NCBI GenBank assembly: GCA_028023455.1
Contig: JAQFVV010012435.1
Coordinates: 184,001 to 248,000, forward strand
Direction: 5' to 3'
DNA: 64,000 bases
Source of the DNA: Epiperipatus broadwayi
Taxonomy: Eukaryota > Onychophora > Udeonychophora > Euonychophora > Peripatidae
Part shown: one piece after another, positions 23,338 to 35,300 of the stretch
Layout: each line of letters opens with the position of its first letter
Numbering within the stretch: the first letter of the stretch is position 1
The notes under the pieces: model-generated
Databases searched by the model: none
What the model was told of the DNA's origin: nothing
What the model saw: only the letters and a program-made list of their open reading frames with translations
Program-made: the position numbers and the translations under genes

Positions 23338-24102
23338 TACATATAATTTCAGTTATTTACATATTTAAATAAAAGCTATTAAAAATTAAATAATGATATA
23401 GATAAAATTAATGATATTGGAAATGGAGCTATATTTAAAAATGGTAACCTTGTTCGACTGAAAATAGATAATAAATGGGACAGGTATAATTATATGTATC
23501 TTTAATGTTGACTTACTAATAAATTATATATTTATATCTAATCAATTTGTGTGTGTGTGTGTGTTTTAGAGACAAAACTGAGATGGAGATCAAACCATTC
23601 ACAGAACAGTCAAGAAACTAACACTGGGTTAAAATACAAAGTATAATATATTGTGTAATCATCTATCTGATAAGGTAGATGATGCAAAAATTGATCACCT
23701 TTAAGGTCAACAAACACAGTCTTTTGTTTTATTGACTTAGTTCTATTTCAAATGAAACAGGCATCACATCTAGACCATTACAATGTTATAATATGTACAC
23801 TGTGTCTGTGGTGAAAAGATGTTGGGTACTTACTTCAAGTTGCATTAAGTAATAATTCTAAATTAATCCTTGTTATGTAGCAATATTGTTTATCTATTTA
23901 CTATTAAAAGTTTAAAGCTCTAGTATGCCTGAATCATGAGTTAAGTTTATTTTTTGTGAACTGCCTTTAATACTTTCCCTGCTAACGTAAAACCTTGCAA
24001 ACCACTTAAAAATACTACTGTCGCATACTATTTAAATAATTTTAAATGTTTAGCAATGTTTTTTTTTCAATTTAAATAGTTAAGATTTTACTTCATTAAC
24101 GC
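23338..24102. other. Non-coding stretch with a short (GT)n
   Basis: No gene. A GT microsatellite of about nine repeats lies at 23547-23564. Confidence 0.5.
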
Positions 24103-24182
24103 TTGAAATAAATTAATCTATATATGTGCTCTGCGCACAGATAATGAAGCTATTAATTGTCTGTGAAATTATTAAAATTTAC

Positions 24183-24226
24183 CGCCAAGTGCTTTCGGGA
24201 CAGATTGTAGTCTCATATTCATGGCG
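24183..24226 (-). ncRNA. PLE-B two-helix RNA motif, left arm
   Basis: Minus strand: CGCC, ATGAATATG, GAGAC...GTCCC, GAAAGCACTT, GGCG. P1 is CGCC/GGCG where PLE-A has CGCT/AGCG, a compensated change. P2 has one A-C mismatch. Confidence 0.6.
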
Positions 24227-24288
24227 ACTTGTATTCTTTTACTGACTATAATATTGATGCAAATTTTATGCAAATTTATATGTAGATG

Positions 24289-25363
24289 TTACATGGACCA
24301 TTTTCGAGATAGGGAAAAGCAAGCCTCTCTTCTGTTGATTGCCGATGGGTCACTTACGATGTAGTAAGCCCCCCTAACTTTACGTTTGGTGTCGTTTGTT
24401 TCAGAGCAAATGACACTGGCTGTGGTGGGTAGAAAAGTGTGTCCAGTGGCTCTCTCATGCTCAATGAAAACTGAATTACCTTCAAGCTTTGTTTTGGTTC
24501 TGTTATAAAGGTATCTGTGTTGAGCTACTCTGGTGGCAATGTTAGTTTTGGTCTCTCCATAATATGTTGCCATACAATTTCTTTGGGGGCAGGTAATTTT
24601 GTACACAACTTGAGGGTGAGTTCAGGTTTGATCCTGTCTTGGGTGTTTTTTATCAGTCTTTTGATGTTGGGAGGTGAATGGAAGGCAACTTCAAAGTCAC
24701 TTGATAGTTTATTAATGAGGCTTTTGGCTATTGAGTGAAGGTATGGGATTAGTATTCTCGATTTGTTTTCTTTCTTGGCATTGTGGTTTATTTTATAGAA
24801 AAATTTGTTGACTTTTCTGTTGATAGATGAATAAGTGTGTCCTATTTTTCTTAAATCAGCTATATAATTGATAAGATTTTTTCTTTTATCTGCCTCGTAT
24901 TTGCACAAGTTATGTTTCCTAAACATGAATGAAGAGAGGGCTGCAAGTTTGTGGGAGTGAGGTGCATATGAACTAGGGTTTGTTAGACCCCACACTTCCA
25001 AAGGTTTGACTACCATTTGGTAGTCCAGATTATCTGTATTTTTACAAACACATATGTCAAGGTATTTGACCTGTTTGTCTTGGTTTTCCCAAGTTGTAGT
25101 AAAAGTAAGCTTAGTTTTATTCTGGAGGCTGTTGTGGAGATTAATAATTATGTCTTCTGGGGCTGCGATAAATGTATCATCAATGTAACGTGTGTATATC
25201 ATATGTGGGGTTGATATGAAGAATGCGGGTAGTATTTGCTTCTCATAATGGTCAAGTACAACACTTGCCATTATACCACTTAGTGGGAGACCCATTAACC
25301 ATCCGTTATTCATACTAAACCACTCATCCCTGAAAATAGCAACTATATTAAGATCAAGCCATT
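24289..25363 (-). pseudogene. PLE-B RT/GIY-YIG, left arm, frameshifted
   Basis: Frame one (25313-24525, continuing upstream to about 25363 as WLDLNIVAIFRDEWFSM) holds the RT block NNGWLMGLPLSGIMAS, the palm motif YIDD, the KYLDICVCKN block and the linker to IKPELTLK. Frame two (24606-24289) holds the nuclease: YKITCPQRNC, YYGETKTNIATRVAQHR, KRKVRGAYYI and INRREACFSLSRKWS to the stop. The frames meet at a one-base deletion near 24600. The same deletion is in the right arm. The GWPMG proline seen in PLE-A and in the right arm is Leu here. The cysteine pair CPQxxC between the GIY and YIG halves matches PLE-A, so A and B belong to one group. Confidence 0.9.
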
Positions 25364-25373
25364 AATTGCAAAA

Positions 25374-26489
25374 AACTTCCCACCTACATGAGCCACATTC
25401 ATCATTGATTTTTTAAATGGCTTGATCTTAATATAGTCACTATTTTCAGGGATAAGTGGTTTAGTATGAATAATGGATGGCCAATGGGTCTCCCACTAAG
25501 TGGTATAATGGCAAGTGTTGTACTTGACCATTATGAAAAGCAAATACTACCCACATTCTTCATATCAACCCCACATATGATATACACACGTTACATTGAT
25601 GATACATTTATCGCAGCCCCAGAAGACATAATTATTAATCTCCACAACAGCCTCCAGAATAAAACTAAGCTTACTTTTACTACAACTTGGGAAAACCAAG
25701 ACAAACAGGTCAAATACCTTGACATATGTGTTTGTAAAAATACAGATAATCTGGACTACCAAATGGTAGTCAAACCTTTGGAAGTATGGGGTCTAACAAA
25801 CCCTAGTTCGTATGCACCTCACTCCCACAAACTTGCAGCCCTCTCTTCATTCATGTTTAGGAAACATAACTTGTACAAATATGAGGCAGATAAAAGAAAA
25901 AATCTTATCAATTATATAGCTGATTTAAGAAAAATAGGACACACTTATTCATCTATCAACAGAAAAGTCAACAAATTTTTTATAAAATAAACCACAATGC
26001 TAAGAAAGAAAACAAATCGAGAATACTAATCCCATACCTTCACTCAATAGCCAAAAGCCTCATTAATAAACTATCAAGTGACTTTGAAGTTGCCTTCCAT
26101 TCACCTCCCAACATCAATAGTCTGATAAAAAACACCCAAGACAGGATCAAACCTGAACTCACCCTCAAGTTGTGTACAAAATTACCTGCCCCCAAAGAAA
26201 TTGTATGGCAACATATTATGGAGAGACCAAAACTAACATTGCCACCAGAGTAGCTCAACACAGATACCTTTATAACAGAACCAAAACAAAGCTTGAAGGT
26301 AATTCAGTTTTCATTGAGCATGAGAGAGCCACTGGACACACTTTTCTACCCACCACAGCCAGTGTCATTTGCTCTGAAACAAACGACACCAAACGTAAAG
26401 TTAGGGAAGCTTACTACATCGTAAGTGACCCATCGGCAATCAACAGAAGAGAGGCTTGCTTTTCCCTATCTCGAAAATGGTCCATGTAA
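25374..26489 (+). pseudogene. PLE-B RT/GIY-YIG, right arm, twice frameshifted
   Basis: The RT portion starts in the gap with ATFIIDF (about 25390), shifts frame in a T-run near 25410, and reads NNGWPMGLPLSGIMAS and YIDDTFIAAPE from 25466. A one-base deletion in a T-run near 25980 ends that frame with FFIK. Coding resumes one frame over to about 26165. After the shared linker deletion the nuclease (26172-26489) reads YKITCPQRNC, YYGETKTNIATRVAQHR, KRKVREAYYI and INRREACF to the stop. The REAYYI helix Glu is kept here but is Gly in the left arm. Confidence 0.9.
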
Positions 26490-26551
26490 CATCTGCATAT
26501 AAATTTGCATAAAATTTGCATCAATATTATAGTCAGTAAAAGAATACAAGT

Positions 26552-26595
26552 CGCCATGAATATGGGACTATAAACCGTCCTGAAAGCGCTTGGCG
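26552..26595 (+). ncRNA. PLE-B two-helix RNA motif, right arm
   Basis: Plus strand: CGCC, ATGAATATG, GGGAC...GTCCT, GAAAGCGCTT, GGCG. P1 is intact, and P2 pairs with one G-T wobble. Confidence 0.6.
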
Positions 26596-26675
26596 GTAAA
26601 TTTTAATAATTTCACAGACAAGTAATAGCTTCATTATCTGTGCGCAGAGCACGTATATAGATTAATTTATTTCAA

Positions 26676-27810
26676 TTTAAAATAAAATGTAATGTTATGA
26701 TTTGTTTCATTGTGGCTTAAGATTAAAAACATACTGTCACATTTCATATCATAATTTGTGATTAGACATGCTAGTACCTTAAAATACTTGTGATAAATAA
26801 ATAATCTATGTCACTACATAACACATGCATTTCAGAAATGGCACTGCAGACAGTTTCGGGGAGAATGCAGTGACCTTTTCATTTGGATACATTGTGTATA
26901 TATACAAAATAAAGATAAAAGTATGTGTTCAATGCCATCAAAGGAGGAAATCTTTCTCATCACTAGCAAAAGCTTCATTCATAGTAATTAAGACCAATAA
27001 TTGAATGGAAATCTGTATTAGCTGCAGACTGGATAACCGGAGAGTTAACTCTTAAATTTCCTTGGGATCTGGAAATAAACGTCACGTTTAACTTGGATTT
27101 AACCACCAGGTTATAGATATGGTGGGTAAATGTGGAAACCATTCAACAAGATTATTTTACAAATATTTACACGGATAGATTGATATACAAAAAAAAAAAA
27201 ACAACGAGCACTTAAAATCATTATTTGTATTATTGTATAAATATACTATTTTTTAAAGTACATTTTAATTGTGTATTTATTTTAAATATTTTAGTAATTA
27301 AATAAAATCGTAGTTTACTTTTCAGCTAAAGTCTTGTCTCTTATATTTATTTTAAAATCATATTTCAAAATTATTTTTTATTAACATTTCGAATTTCTAT
27401 CGAACCGGATTAATAGGCGATTTTTTCTACAAGCAATTATGATAAACTTTTTTATTTAAAATTAATAAATAAATAAAGTAAAATTTAAATATGATGTTTT
27501 TCATTATGCCTAGATTGTGTAAGATAACCATTATTATTGAAAAATTTGATCTTAATTTTTAATTTAAACAAAGCCCTGTATAGTTTACTGCAGCGATAAG
27601 AGTATCAGTTACTAAACAGACGCTAGGGCATAAAATTCTTGGATTGATTTCCAATTCTGAAATTTCCGGGTGCTCAAACATCTTAGGTACTCCCAAATGT
27701 TAAAGTCATTTTATTATTTTGACTTGCATAGCTTAGTACAGTCAGTAGTCCACCAGACTGTGGAGCATAAGTACCTTGAATCAGTTCAAATGTGAAACGT
27801 CTAAGCAATA
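26676..27810. other. Non-coding stretch
   Basis: No coding frame. The segment 27590-27800 is less AT-rich and has vaguely tRNA-like strings (TAGCTTAGT, CAGTTCAAATG), but I could not fold a tRNA from them. Confidence 0.45.
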
Positions 27811-27824
27811 AAGCTATTTGCTTT

Positions 27825-27934
27825 GTCAAGCGTTGTTAGCCGAGAGGTCATCGCAACCGCCTTGCAAGCAAGTAGTTGGTTGCAGACGGTTGTCGGTTCC
27901 CGTCTGGCCGATGCTATGACATATGGGGGGGAGG
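27825..27934 (+). mobile_element. tRNA-derived SINE 'S', copy 1, with target duplication
   Basis: A 14-bp duplication AAGCTATTTGCTTT flanks the element (27811-27824 and 27935-27948). The body starts TGTCAAGCGTTG and includes an A-box-like TAGCCGAGAGGTC and a B-box-like GTCGGTTCCCGTC. It ends GCCGATGCTATGACATAT and a run of seven Gs. It is related to the tRNA-Gly-like copy at 52588-52679 but has an altered anticodon region. The G-run tail is unusual for a SINE. Confidence 0.75.
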
Positions 27935-27948
27935 AAGCTATTTGCTTT

Positions 27949-29818
27949 CTTTCTTCTTTTTTTTAATAAAAAGATAAATTAAAGTAAAAATCAAACCGAA
28001 GATTTAATAAATAAACAAGAACTAAAAAATGCTATTATAAAGTTATTCACCTAATTGATGATTAATAGGAAAGGGCTTTCATTTGATTAACGGTTCAGTT
28101 TTAATTAATAACCCAATAAATATATTAAGACTGCTTTAATAATGCGTAATGGTAACCGATTTGTCTACTGTAAAGAATCTATGATATATTTCATATAATT
28201 TTCAGTCTTAGGTATTCTATGAAAACCTGCTTTTAAGTAATTTTTATGAGTGTTATCCCTATATTGGATTGTCTAACCTCATGATCTCTAAGTAAAGTGT
28301 ATAGCTTTCATATATGGTTCATAATGACTAATCTCTCGAAATTTAAATGTTAAATTAATACACATAGAAACATTGGAAGTCCTCTTCACTTGATAAGATA
28401 AAGCTCTATAGACTAAATGGCCAAATATGGCTTTTAATCATTGTTTACATATTCATAAATTAAACAAACATATGTGTAACACCATCATATATGTGATATA
28501 CATGATCAGATTAATGTAAATGCGCCACAACTATGATTTATGGAATGAGAAGTTATATGTCTTCAATTTCTGGTGATAACTAATGTCTTAATGTAATTGA
28601 TATAAAATTAATTGTTTTTTCTATGTATACAAGCTTAACCTCCGATTTTGTTAACTGATCTCCATTGAGATTGATATGTAAATGTCCTTTTTTTTTTTTT
28701 TGTAAACGATTCTTATGGTTTGTGAATAAATTTTTTTTTTGAAGATAAACTAGTGGTGAAAAGGAAAGGAAAAGTTTGTTAATTCACAAAAACAAAAAAA
28801 AAAAAAACCTGCAATTTTTATTAGGTAGTGATCTTGGCGATAGCATCATTAATTATTATATATTATGGACTAATCACAGTGTGTGACTGAGACAGACATA
28901 CAAAAGAATATGAGAGTATGAGAAGGACCCACTGATGGAATATATTGGTTCAATAATTTACTGAACATATACTTTAATAGCAATAATAACAATTGTATTC
29001 CAACACAGGGGTAACATTGATATATATATATATAAAATATACAAATACGTAAACATAGAGTTCATACAAATTTTTGGTATACAAAGTAATCCAAAGGTTT
29101 GCCCAAAATAAAAGTAAAAATGTACATGACCTTAAATTCTTTTTTGGTGAATATCCCGGAACTTTTTCCATAAAAGTCTTATAGCTCTCTGTTTCTCTCA
29201 GATTAATTACTTTGGAATCCATTTATCCTTTTCTAAGTACCTGGAGTAAATAATTAACTAATGTGGATATTATCTATAGCAATTAATATAGATTTTTTTT
29301 AAAAAAATAATTCTCAAAGAATTGTTTAATTATTAATTTTTGTGCCAACTGAAATTAATTTAATTTTGTAAACTATTCTATTTGTGATGTCTATTTCAAG
29401 AATTAGAATACTGTATGTGCATTCTAAATTATTTCAAATTAATAAAATGTACATTACATATATATATAACAAGTTTTTTTTTTTTTTTTAAAAATCAATC
29501 ACTGACTGAAAATATGTCGACTAAATCTAACTGCATCCAAGTTTTTTTGTATGGCTATTGTTAATCTCATCACATTTTTTTTTACCAATTGTGGTGGTCA
29601 GATTTATTAGCTAAACTGTCTATTATCATTTGTACTAATTCTGTTAGGACAAGAAAGCAGATGCACTGGTGATAAAGTAATTTTAATTATTTTTAATTTA
29701 CCAATAATAATAAATGTTTCCTTCTCTATATATATATATTGGTAATCCTAAACCCAATATAAAAATGAATTGAATTTTTCATTTTGTTTTGTATCTTATT
29801 GGCTAATTTATTATTAAA
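27949..29818. other. AT-rich non-coding stretch
   Basis: Contains poly-A/T runs and a (TA)n run near 29019-29034. No gene recognised. Confidence 0.5.
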
Positions 29819-30301
29819 CTCATTGTTTATAACTTACAAGCTTAAGAGATAGGGTCATGTGATCTATGACTTATTTTGACTATTTATAGTCTCTGCCATA
29901 AGTCTTACGCAATTTTATATTGCTAAGACTACTAATATATGGTATGGCTGAAGATATATCAGCCCCATATAGCTATTTGAGTTGGATAGCTGGGTTTGGA
30001 GACATGTAGATGTCTGAAAATTTCAGATTTCCCACTCAATAGATAACTTTTAGATAAGTGCTTGGCTTTGGTTGGTATTTTTAGATCTAGTGTCTGAACC
30101 TACCCTGACACCTCTCTGAGGAGTGCCAAAGCATGAAACCATGGTCAGGGGTTTGGGGAGGGGTTCCTGACAGAGATATTTTAAGTGCTGGCTCTGGCTA
30201 AGCATTTATCACAAAGCTTGTAGAGGAATTGGCAATCCTCATTGTTTATAACTTACAAGTTTATGAGATAGGGTCATGTGATCTATGACTCTTATTTTGA
30301 C
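29819..30301 (+). mobile_element. Repeat family 'X', copy 1, with direct terminal repeats
   Basis: Two copies of a ~62-bp block (TCATTGTTTATAACTTACAAG, then AGATAGGGTCATGTGATC) lie in the same direction at 29819-29881 and 30238-30301. They bracket ~355 bp of non-coding sequence. The interior is found again, inverted and diverged, at 50230-50500. It might be a small LTR-like non-coding element or a recombined foldback. The family is unknown to me. Confidence 0.6.
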
Positions 30302-30499
30302 TAATAAACAGATTGTTTCAAGATTTGACTTTTTAAACATATTTTTCTCAATTTTGTTATTGATTAAAGTTTAATTTGCTGTATCCAATCATTACAGACA
30401 TAATCATTTATCATCTCATGTTTATATTTTTATCATTTAGCCTAATCACATGATAAAAAATACTATAATTAAGATTTTTAAAAACATTATTATTATTAT

Positions 30500-30584
30500 T
30501 TCATATGTCAAAGCATTGACTGGGAAGTGAAACCAGGCCAGCTGCTTGGAAGGCAGCTATGCGAACCATAATGCCACCAAGTGA
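30500..30584 (-). mobile_element. tRNA-Gly-derived SINE 'S', copy 2
   Basis: Minus strand: GGTGGCATTATGGTTCGCATA, then the anticodon arm GCTGC-CTTCCAA-GCAGC (anticodon TCC), GGTTTCACTTCCC and GTCAATGC, followed by TTTGACATATG. A worn tRNA-Gly-like body. Confidence 0.65.
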
Positions 30585-32011
30585 AGAGATAATATTGGTG
30601 GAGTAAATTTGGTCAAAAATTAGCAGTCTCTTCAGGCTGAAACATTATTAGAACTGTTTAATATAAACATTATTTCTATGCAAAGAACAATCCCAAGTCA
30701 GTCAATTTGTAAATTCCATAGAATCAGCAACTAGAATATGTTGTTGCTTTATTAGGTATTATTTTTTTAATTGCCCAATGGTCTGTGCTACATGTTATCT
30801 CATGCTCTATAAGTATTTTAATTATCATAAGCCTGTTTATAGATAGTGAAGCTATAAAATCTTCATGGCAGAAAGTTCCAAAAGTGAATATATAAGACTT
30901 TTGAAAAATCACAAGGGCAAAAATTGTGTTGAAAAATGTAATAATTTTCCTAAATAATTTCATACAATACGTCACCAAAAAAGTTCATTTATTAAAATCT
31001 TTGACTTTGGAAAACCCCAGATGAGACATAAATAAATATTGTGAATATTTCTAACATGGAAAAACAATTCTAAGACCAGAAGTATGCTATTGTAAAATTA
31101 AACTGTTACAATTTATTTCAGCATAATAATAAAATTTCGTTTTCCACATTCACTTCAACAAATTCAAAAGAATGGAATCAAATTTTAAAAATTGAAATTT
31201 AGTTATGAAACTTTATATACAAAAAGATCAATTGATTGATACTTGTTCATTGACTCTTAAAAGGTTAGATGAAAGTAGATCTGCATAGAAAAAATAATTT
31301 TCTACATGTGATTCACAATACTATAATCACAAAATTACTTTAAAAAAAGATTATAGTAACATAAAAAATGATTGTTTGTTCAAGTTGTAATTAGGTTGCA
31401 CCAATCATTTTATTTGTGAGTGAGGTAACATGCAAAACAGAAAGGTTATATTTAAAAGAGTGCTAAAATAAAATCCACCCATTTCATGCCAAAGAGGTGT
31501 AAATTGATCATTGATTGACTTTGACAATTCTATTTTTTAAGAACATATGTGAAACTTGATAAAGTGGTGAACAGAATATAAAGTAGAATCAAAAAACATA
31601 TCTTGAAAATTTAATCTCCTCTGACTAATGTTGACAAGATGTTGATTAAAAGATGACATTTAAAAAAGAATTCAGTGGTATTGATAAAACTGTATAAAAG
31701 GCTTCCACCATCTAAATCTATTCTAAAACAATGAATCACCTTTTAAAATCTTATTTAAAAGGGAATTATATATAAATCATTAAAGGCTCAAATAACAAAC
31801 ACTATATATATTTTCTTCAGTACATTTATAACTTGGAAAAGTTTCCTCAAAGCACTTCAATATACTTTCTGAGTACTACTGGATTTTTGAGTAATTCCTG
31901 AGACAAAGTACAGCAGAAAATAAAGCTAATATATTTTAAAACTCTCTCTCTATTTTTTATAATTAAATTTCAATAAGTATGTAATTAAAATAAAAGTACA
32001 AATATTATTAT
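30585..32011. other. AT-rich non-coding stretch
   Basis: No protein-like frame, RNA gene or repeat array recognised. Confidence 0.5.
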
Positions 32012-32864
32012 ACTCATCATCATTTTCAACCATGGTTGATTTACTGCAAGGATAATGGTCTCTCCAAATTAATCCAATTTCTCTTCTCAGTACATCAACA
32101 AACTTTCTTACTTCATCCATCCATCTCACATATGCTTTTTAGATTTCTTATAATTTCTTGGAATACCATTTAAGACTTTAAGTGGCCATCTATGATTATC
32201 TCTTTTAGCAATGTGTTCATCACAGCACCATTTCAGTCTCCTATTTCTTTTCTCACTCGTGTATTTTGTTTATGATCTCTTCTTGTTACTCTTATGTCTA
32301 TTCTTCATTGAGTGGTCTGAATTCACTTAATTTCTTTTCTATTAAGTGTCCAAGTTTTACAACCATAAGTAAAAACTGATAAAATATATCTATTAAAAAT
32401 CTTTCTTTTCAAAAACATAGGCACATTTCCTTTTAATCTTAAGTTATTTCTACCAAAAGCACTTCATCCAAGTTTAATTTCATCCATTATGTTTCCGTCT
32501 GTATTAATAATCTGAACAAAGTAACTTGTAAATGTTAATTTCTTTTAATTCACAATCATCAGTCTTTATTTTCTTTTTTTGAGAAAATCCATTGAGCCTT
32601 ACTATAATTTTTTTATCATTTATTTTTAGTTCTATTTTCTTTCATTATCTGATAACTTTTGCTATATTTCCTGAAGCTCTGAAACATAATTTGCAAAAGC
32701 AACCATGTTGTCTGTAAACTCTAGATGGTTTTCCTAATCTCCATTCGCTTTTATTTTTTTACTTTCCCACTTTAATTAAAAAATACTTTTTGTAGTAATG
32801 CTGTAAAAATTTTTAGTGATGTGGAATCTCCTTGATGTATATCCTTCTCAATGTTAATTTTCTT
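32012..32864 (-). pseudogene. RTE-type LINE, 3' part, decayed
   Basis: Minus-strand remnant of the RT thumb and C-terminal region of an RTE-group LINE. Read from 32864 down it contains a catalytic-domain relic, the 'knotting' block CCxTYGxExW in worn form near 32340, then an AKRDNHRWPLKVLNGIPR-like stretch near 32210. It ends with the GETIILAVNQPWLKM-like 3' coding end and a GATGATGA tail near 32015. Many stops and frameshifts are present. It matches the better copy at 51205-51438. An FB-H element starts at its 5' edge. Confidence 0.7.
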
Positions 32865-33212
32865 AGCACCATTCAGTGCAAGCCAGAGTAATCAATGGAT
32901 GCAGGAAGGTTTGTGCATAAAATCCTTATCTAATGTATACTCGTCCAACATCCCCAGATTGGTTTAGAATCTTAGATCCTAAGATCTAGGTGCAGTGCTC
33001 TCAGATCCAAAGCACCTAACTGATGAAAGCCATAATCTAGAAACTAGTCTGTGGATATTGGATGTCTATATAGGAATTTTATGCACAAACTTTCCTGCAT
33101 CCATTGATTACTCTGGCTTGCACTGAATGGTGCTACCATATGGAGAGTTTTGCCTCTGTGAAAAACAGCTTGTGTAAGCATAAAAAATGATGATCGTGAT
33201 GTTTGATGGTTT
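32865..33212. mobile_element. Foldback element 'FB-H', copy e
   Basis: Long inverted arms (about 32865-32965 and 33040-33135) share the blocks GCACCATTCAGTGCAAG, GATTACTCTGGCTTGCA and AAGGTTTGTGCATAAAAT, separated by the loop that carries the CTGATGA strand. The right end is the family outer repeat (GTGATGTTTGATGGTTT) to 33212. One strand of the hammerhead-like core therefore lies within an arm. Confidence 0.75.
33003..33063 (+). ncRNA. Hammerhead-like motif, FB-H copy e
   Basis: CTGATGA at 33020-33026, TAGAAACTAGTC after a short helix II, and outer pairing ATCCAA/TTGGAT. Helix I next to the core is disrupted in this copy. Confidence 0.5.
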
Positions 33213-34502
33213 AATATGATCAAATTCTGAGTCCATATTTTGGTGAACCAATACTTTAATCACTGCAGAAATACTTATAAAATCAAGTACGTTTTCATAA
33301 TATTCAAATCCAAGGTATAATAAAAACTCATATTCAATGGTTTTTTTCTATAACTTTTCTCAATACTTGGATATAATTTTTGTACTAAAACCACTTTTAA
33401 ATTTAGCTTTATCTTTTTGGTTGTTTAAAATCTAATGTTCATTGTAGATGAGTTGTAATTATCTTGATAAAGATTTTGTATTGGACTTTTAAAAGATTGA
33501 TTACTTTATATTTTCTAAAAAGAAAAAAAAAACAAGCCTATAAAAAATTTCTAGATAATCATCTATCCAAATACTAACCGAACCTAACACTGTTTAACTT
33601 TATTGATCAAATGGCAACTGGTGTGTTCAAATGTGATAAACTTTAAATTGCCCATTTCAAGAAAAATCACCCTCTAATATCTTCTAATAGTGGAACAATA
33701 AAATATAAGATAGAATTCACCATGCTTGCCCATTGCTGAATAGTGGTTTAAGCAGTTTTCTAATCTTATTTTATTCTCCATCTATAAAATTCATTTATCA
33801 ATCAATATTAAATAATTTGAAATCAATTATGTTAAAAAATCTATGGCAATTAAATTATTTAAAATTTATTTGGCATAAATTTGAATACAAGTTGTACTTA
33901 TGCAATTTAAATTTTTTTTCTGATATATAAATTTGATAAAGGTGTTGAAGTCTAATGCAAAAAGTTCCTTAATAATAAATTTTGGAAAAAGGGTTAGAAA
34001 GTGCACTTTTTCTCCAGCAGGAAAATATACATTGGTCATTCCAAATATAGTAAAGCCCATTGGTGAGCACTCCAATTCAAAAGTCAAAAGAGAAATAGAA
34101 AGCATAAACCAAAATAAACATTAATTGGATGATATAAATACTGTGACCATTAATGATACTGAGAAACAAATTTTAATAATATATCAATCTTTTTGGACTT
34201 TCTTTTTGTAGCAAAATACTAGATAAGTTTGAATAGACAAAAAAAAATCGATGGCAAGAGGAGTGATAAGCTTTTATTTCCTTGAATCCATCAGATTTCA
34301 TAATGATTCAGTATGAAGATAAGATCATTATGATAAAATATTCTTAATTAGAAGTTAACAATATCCTAACTTCAACATAGAAGTACTTCTATACCTGTGT
34401 GAACTCACCATTCACAGATTCAGTAATGCATATTTTGAAAAGAAGATTAAATATAAAATTAGAAGTTTGTAAATATGAATTCACAGACTGCTTTTTAAAT
34501 GT
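33213..34502. other. AT-rich non-coding stretch
   Basis: No protein-like frame, RNA gene or repeat array recognised. Confidence 0.5.
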
Positions 34503-34720
34503 TTAAACATCACATGATCACTATCCTAAGATCTAGGTGCAGTGCTCTCAGATCTAAGGCTCCTCACTGATGAATGTCACAAGCCAGAATGTAGTTTGGA
34601 GATATTGGATGAGTAAGCACTAGATAGAGATTTTATGCATAAACCTTCTGGCATCCATTGATTACTCTATCTTGCTTTGAGTGGCACTACTGTATGGAGA
34701 GAGTTTTGCCTATTTTTTAA
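34503..34720. mobile_element. Foldback element 'FB-H', copy f
   Basis: Starts with AAACATCACATGATCACTATC, continues with CCTAAGATCTAGGTGCAG, the CTGATGA core region, GATATTGGATGAGTAAG and ATCCATTGATTACTC, and ends GGCACTACTGTATGGAGAG with TTTTGCC. The left inner arm is missing. Confidence 0.7.
34551..34610 (+). ncRNA. Hammerhead-like motif, FB-H copy f, decayed
   Basis: CTGATGA is kept. The GAAA box reads GAAT and the cleavage triplet GTT instead of GTC. Helix I (CTCCTCA with TTGGAGA) still pairs in part. Confidence 0.45.
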
Positions 34721-35154
34721 ATGCTTATTTGAGTGAGTCAACATAAATTATCCCTTAGTCAACCAATCATTCATTTTTACAGTGAGCACTTAATTTGCAC
34801 TCAATTACATGATTTCTGTACCTATTTCTCAATTTATTATTATACTTTCTTTTTCTTATTATTTTGATTGGTATCTTAATGTAGAGGTTGCAAATCTTTT
34901 TTATCCATACATCATTTTTTATGCATGAATTCATATGCACTATACAACTTTTGTATAAAATGTAATATGCTATAGATAATTAATATTCAACATTTTTTCC
35001 CTAACATAACCATGTATTATAGAAAAATTTCAAATGTTCAATATTAATTATTTTAATGAGAATTTTGGGTTAAGTTCTGCTTTTGTAAGAATTTTTAATT
35101 TGGACTTAAGTTTGTAAAAAAAAATCAGAGCATTTTCCAAATTTGAATTATTCC

Positions 35155-35300
35155 ATAAAAGACCTAGAAAGAGACCGCATGTGAGGTGGATGGATAAAAT
35201 AAGAAAATATGCTGGGATGAAGTGAAGAAGAGAGGCTAGAAATCAAAGAAGATGGATTAAACTTGGGGAGACTTTCATCCTGCAGTAGATTAATAATGGT
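35155..35300 (+). mobile_element. RTE-type LINE 3' end, short fragment
   Basis: Encodes a broken version of the RTE C-terminus (PRKRPHVRWMDKIRKYAG-like, then RWIKLGETFILQ-like) and ends near AATAATGGTTT. It is collinear with 51290-51438. Confidence 0.7.

Larger units (their letters stand above)
24103..26675. repeat. PLE-B palindrome, arms ~1.26 kb
   Basis: Left arm 24103-25363 and right arm 25416-26675 are inverted copies that differ at only a small share of positions. The 52-bp gap (25364-25415) is mostly extra 5' sequence of the right copy. Each arm is a 5'-truncated PLE starting in the RT fingers/palm and running through the nuclease to the 3' tail, with 3' ends pointing outward. The arms differ by one single-base deletion (right arm, near 25980). 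Both share a one-base deletion in the linker before the nuclease, so they derive from one already damaged copy or from each other. Confidence 0.9.

Noticed and set aside
27590-27800. Possible additional tRNA-like SINE heads
   Set aside because: B-box-like strings only; D and anticodon arms could not be paired.
33866-34124. Overlapping frames of 63-79 codons on both strands
   Set aside because: Mutual shadows in AT-rich sequence, without similarity to any family I know.
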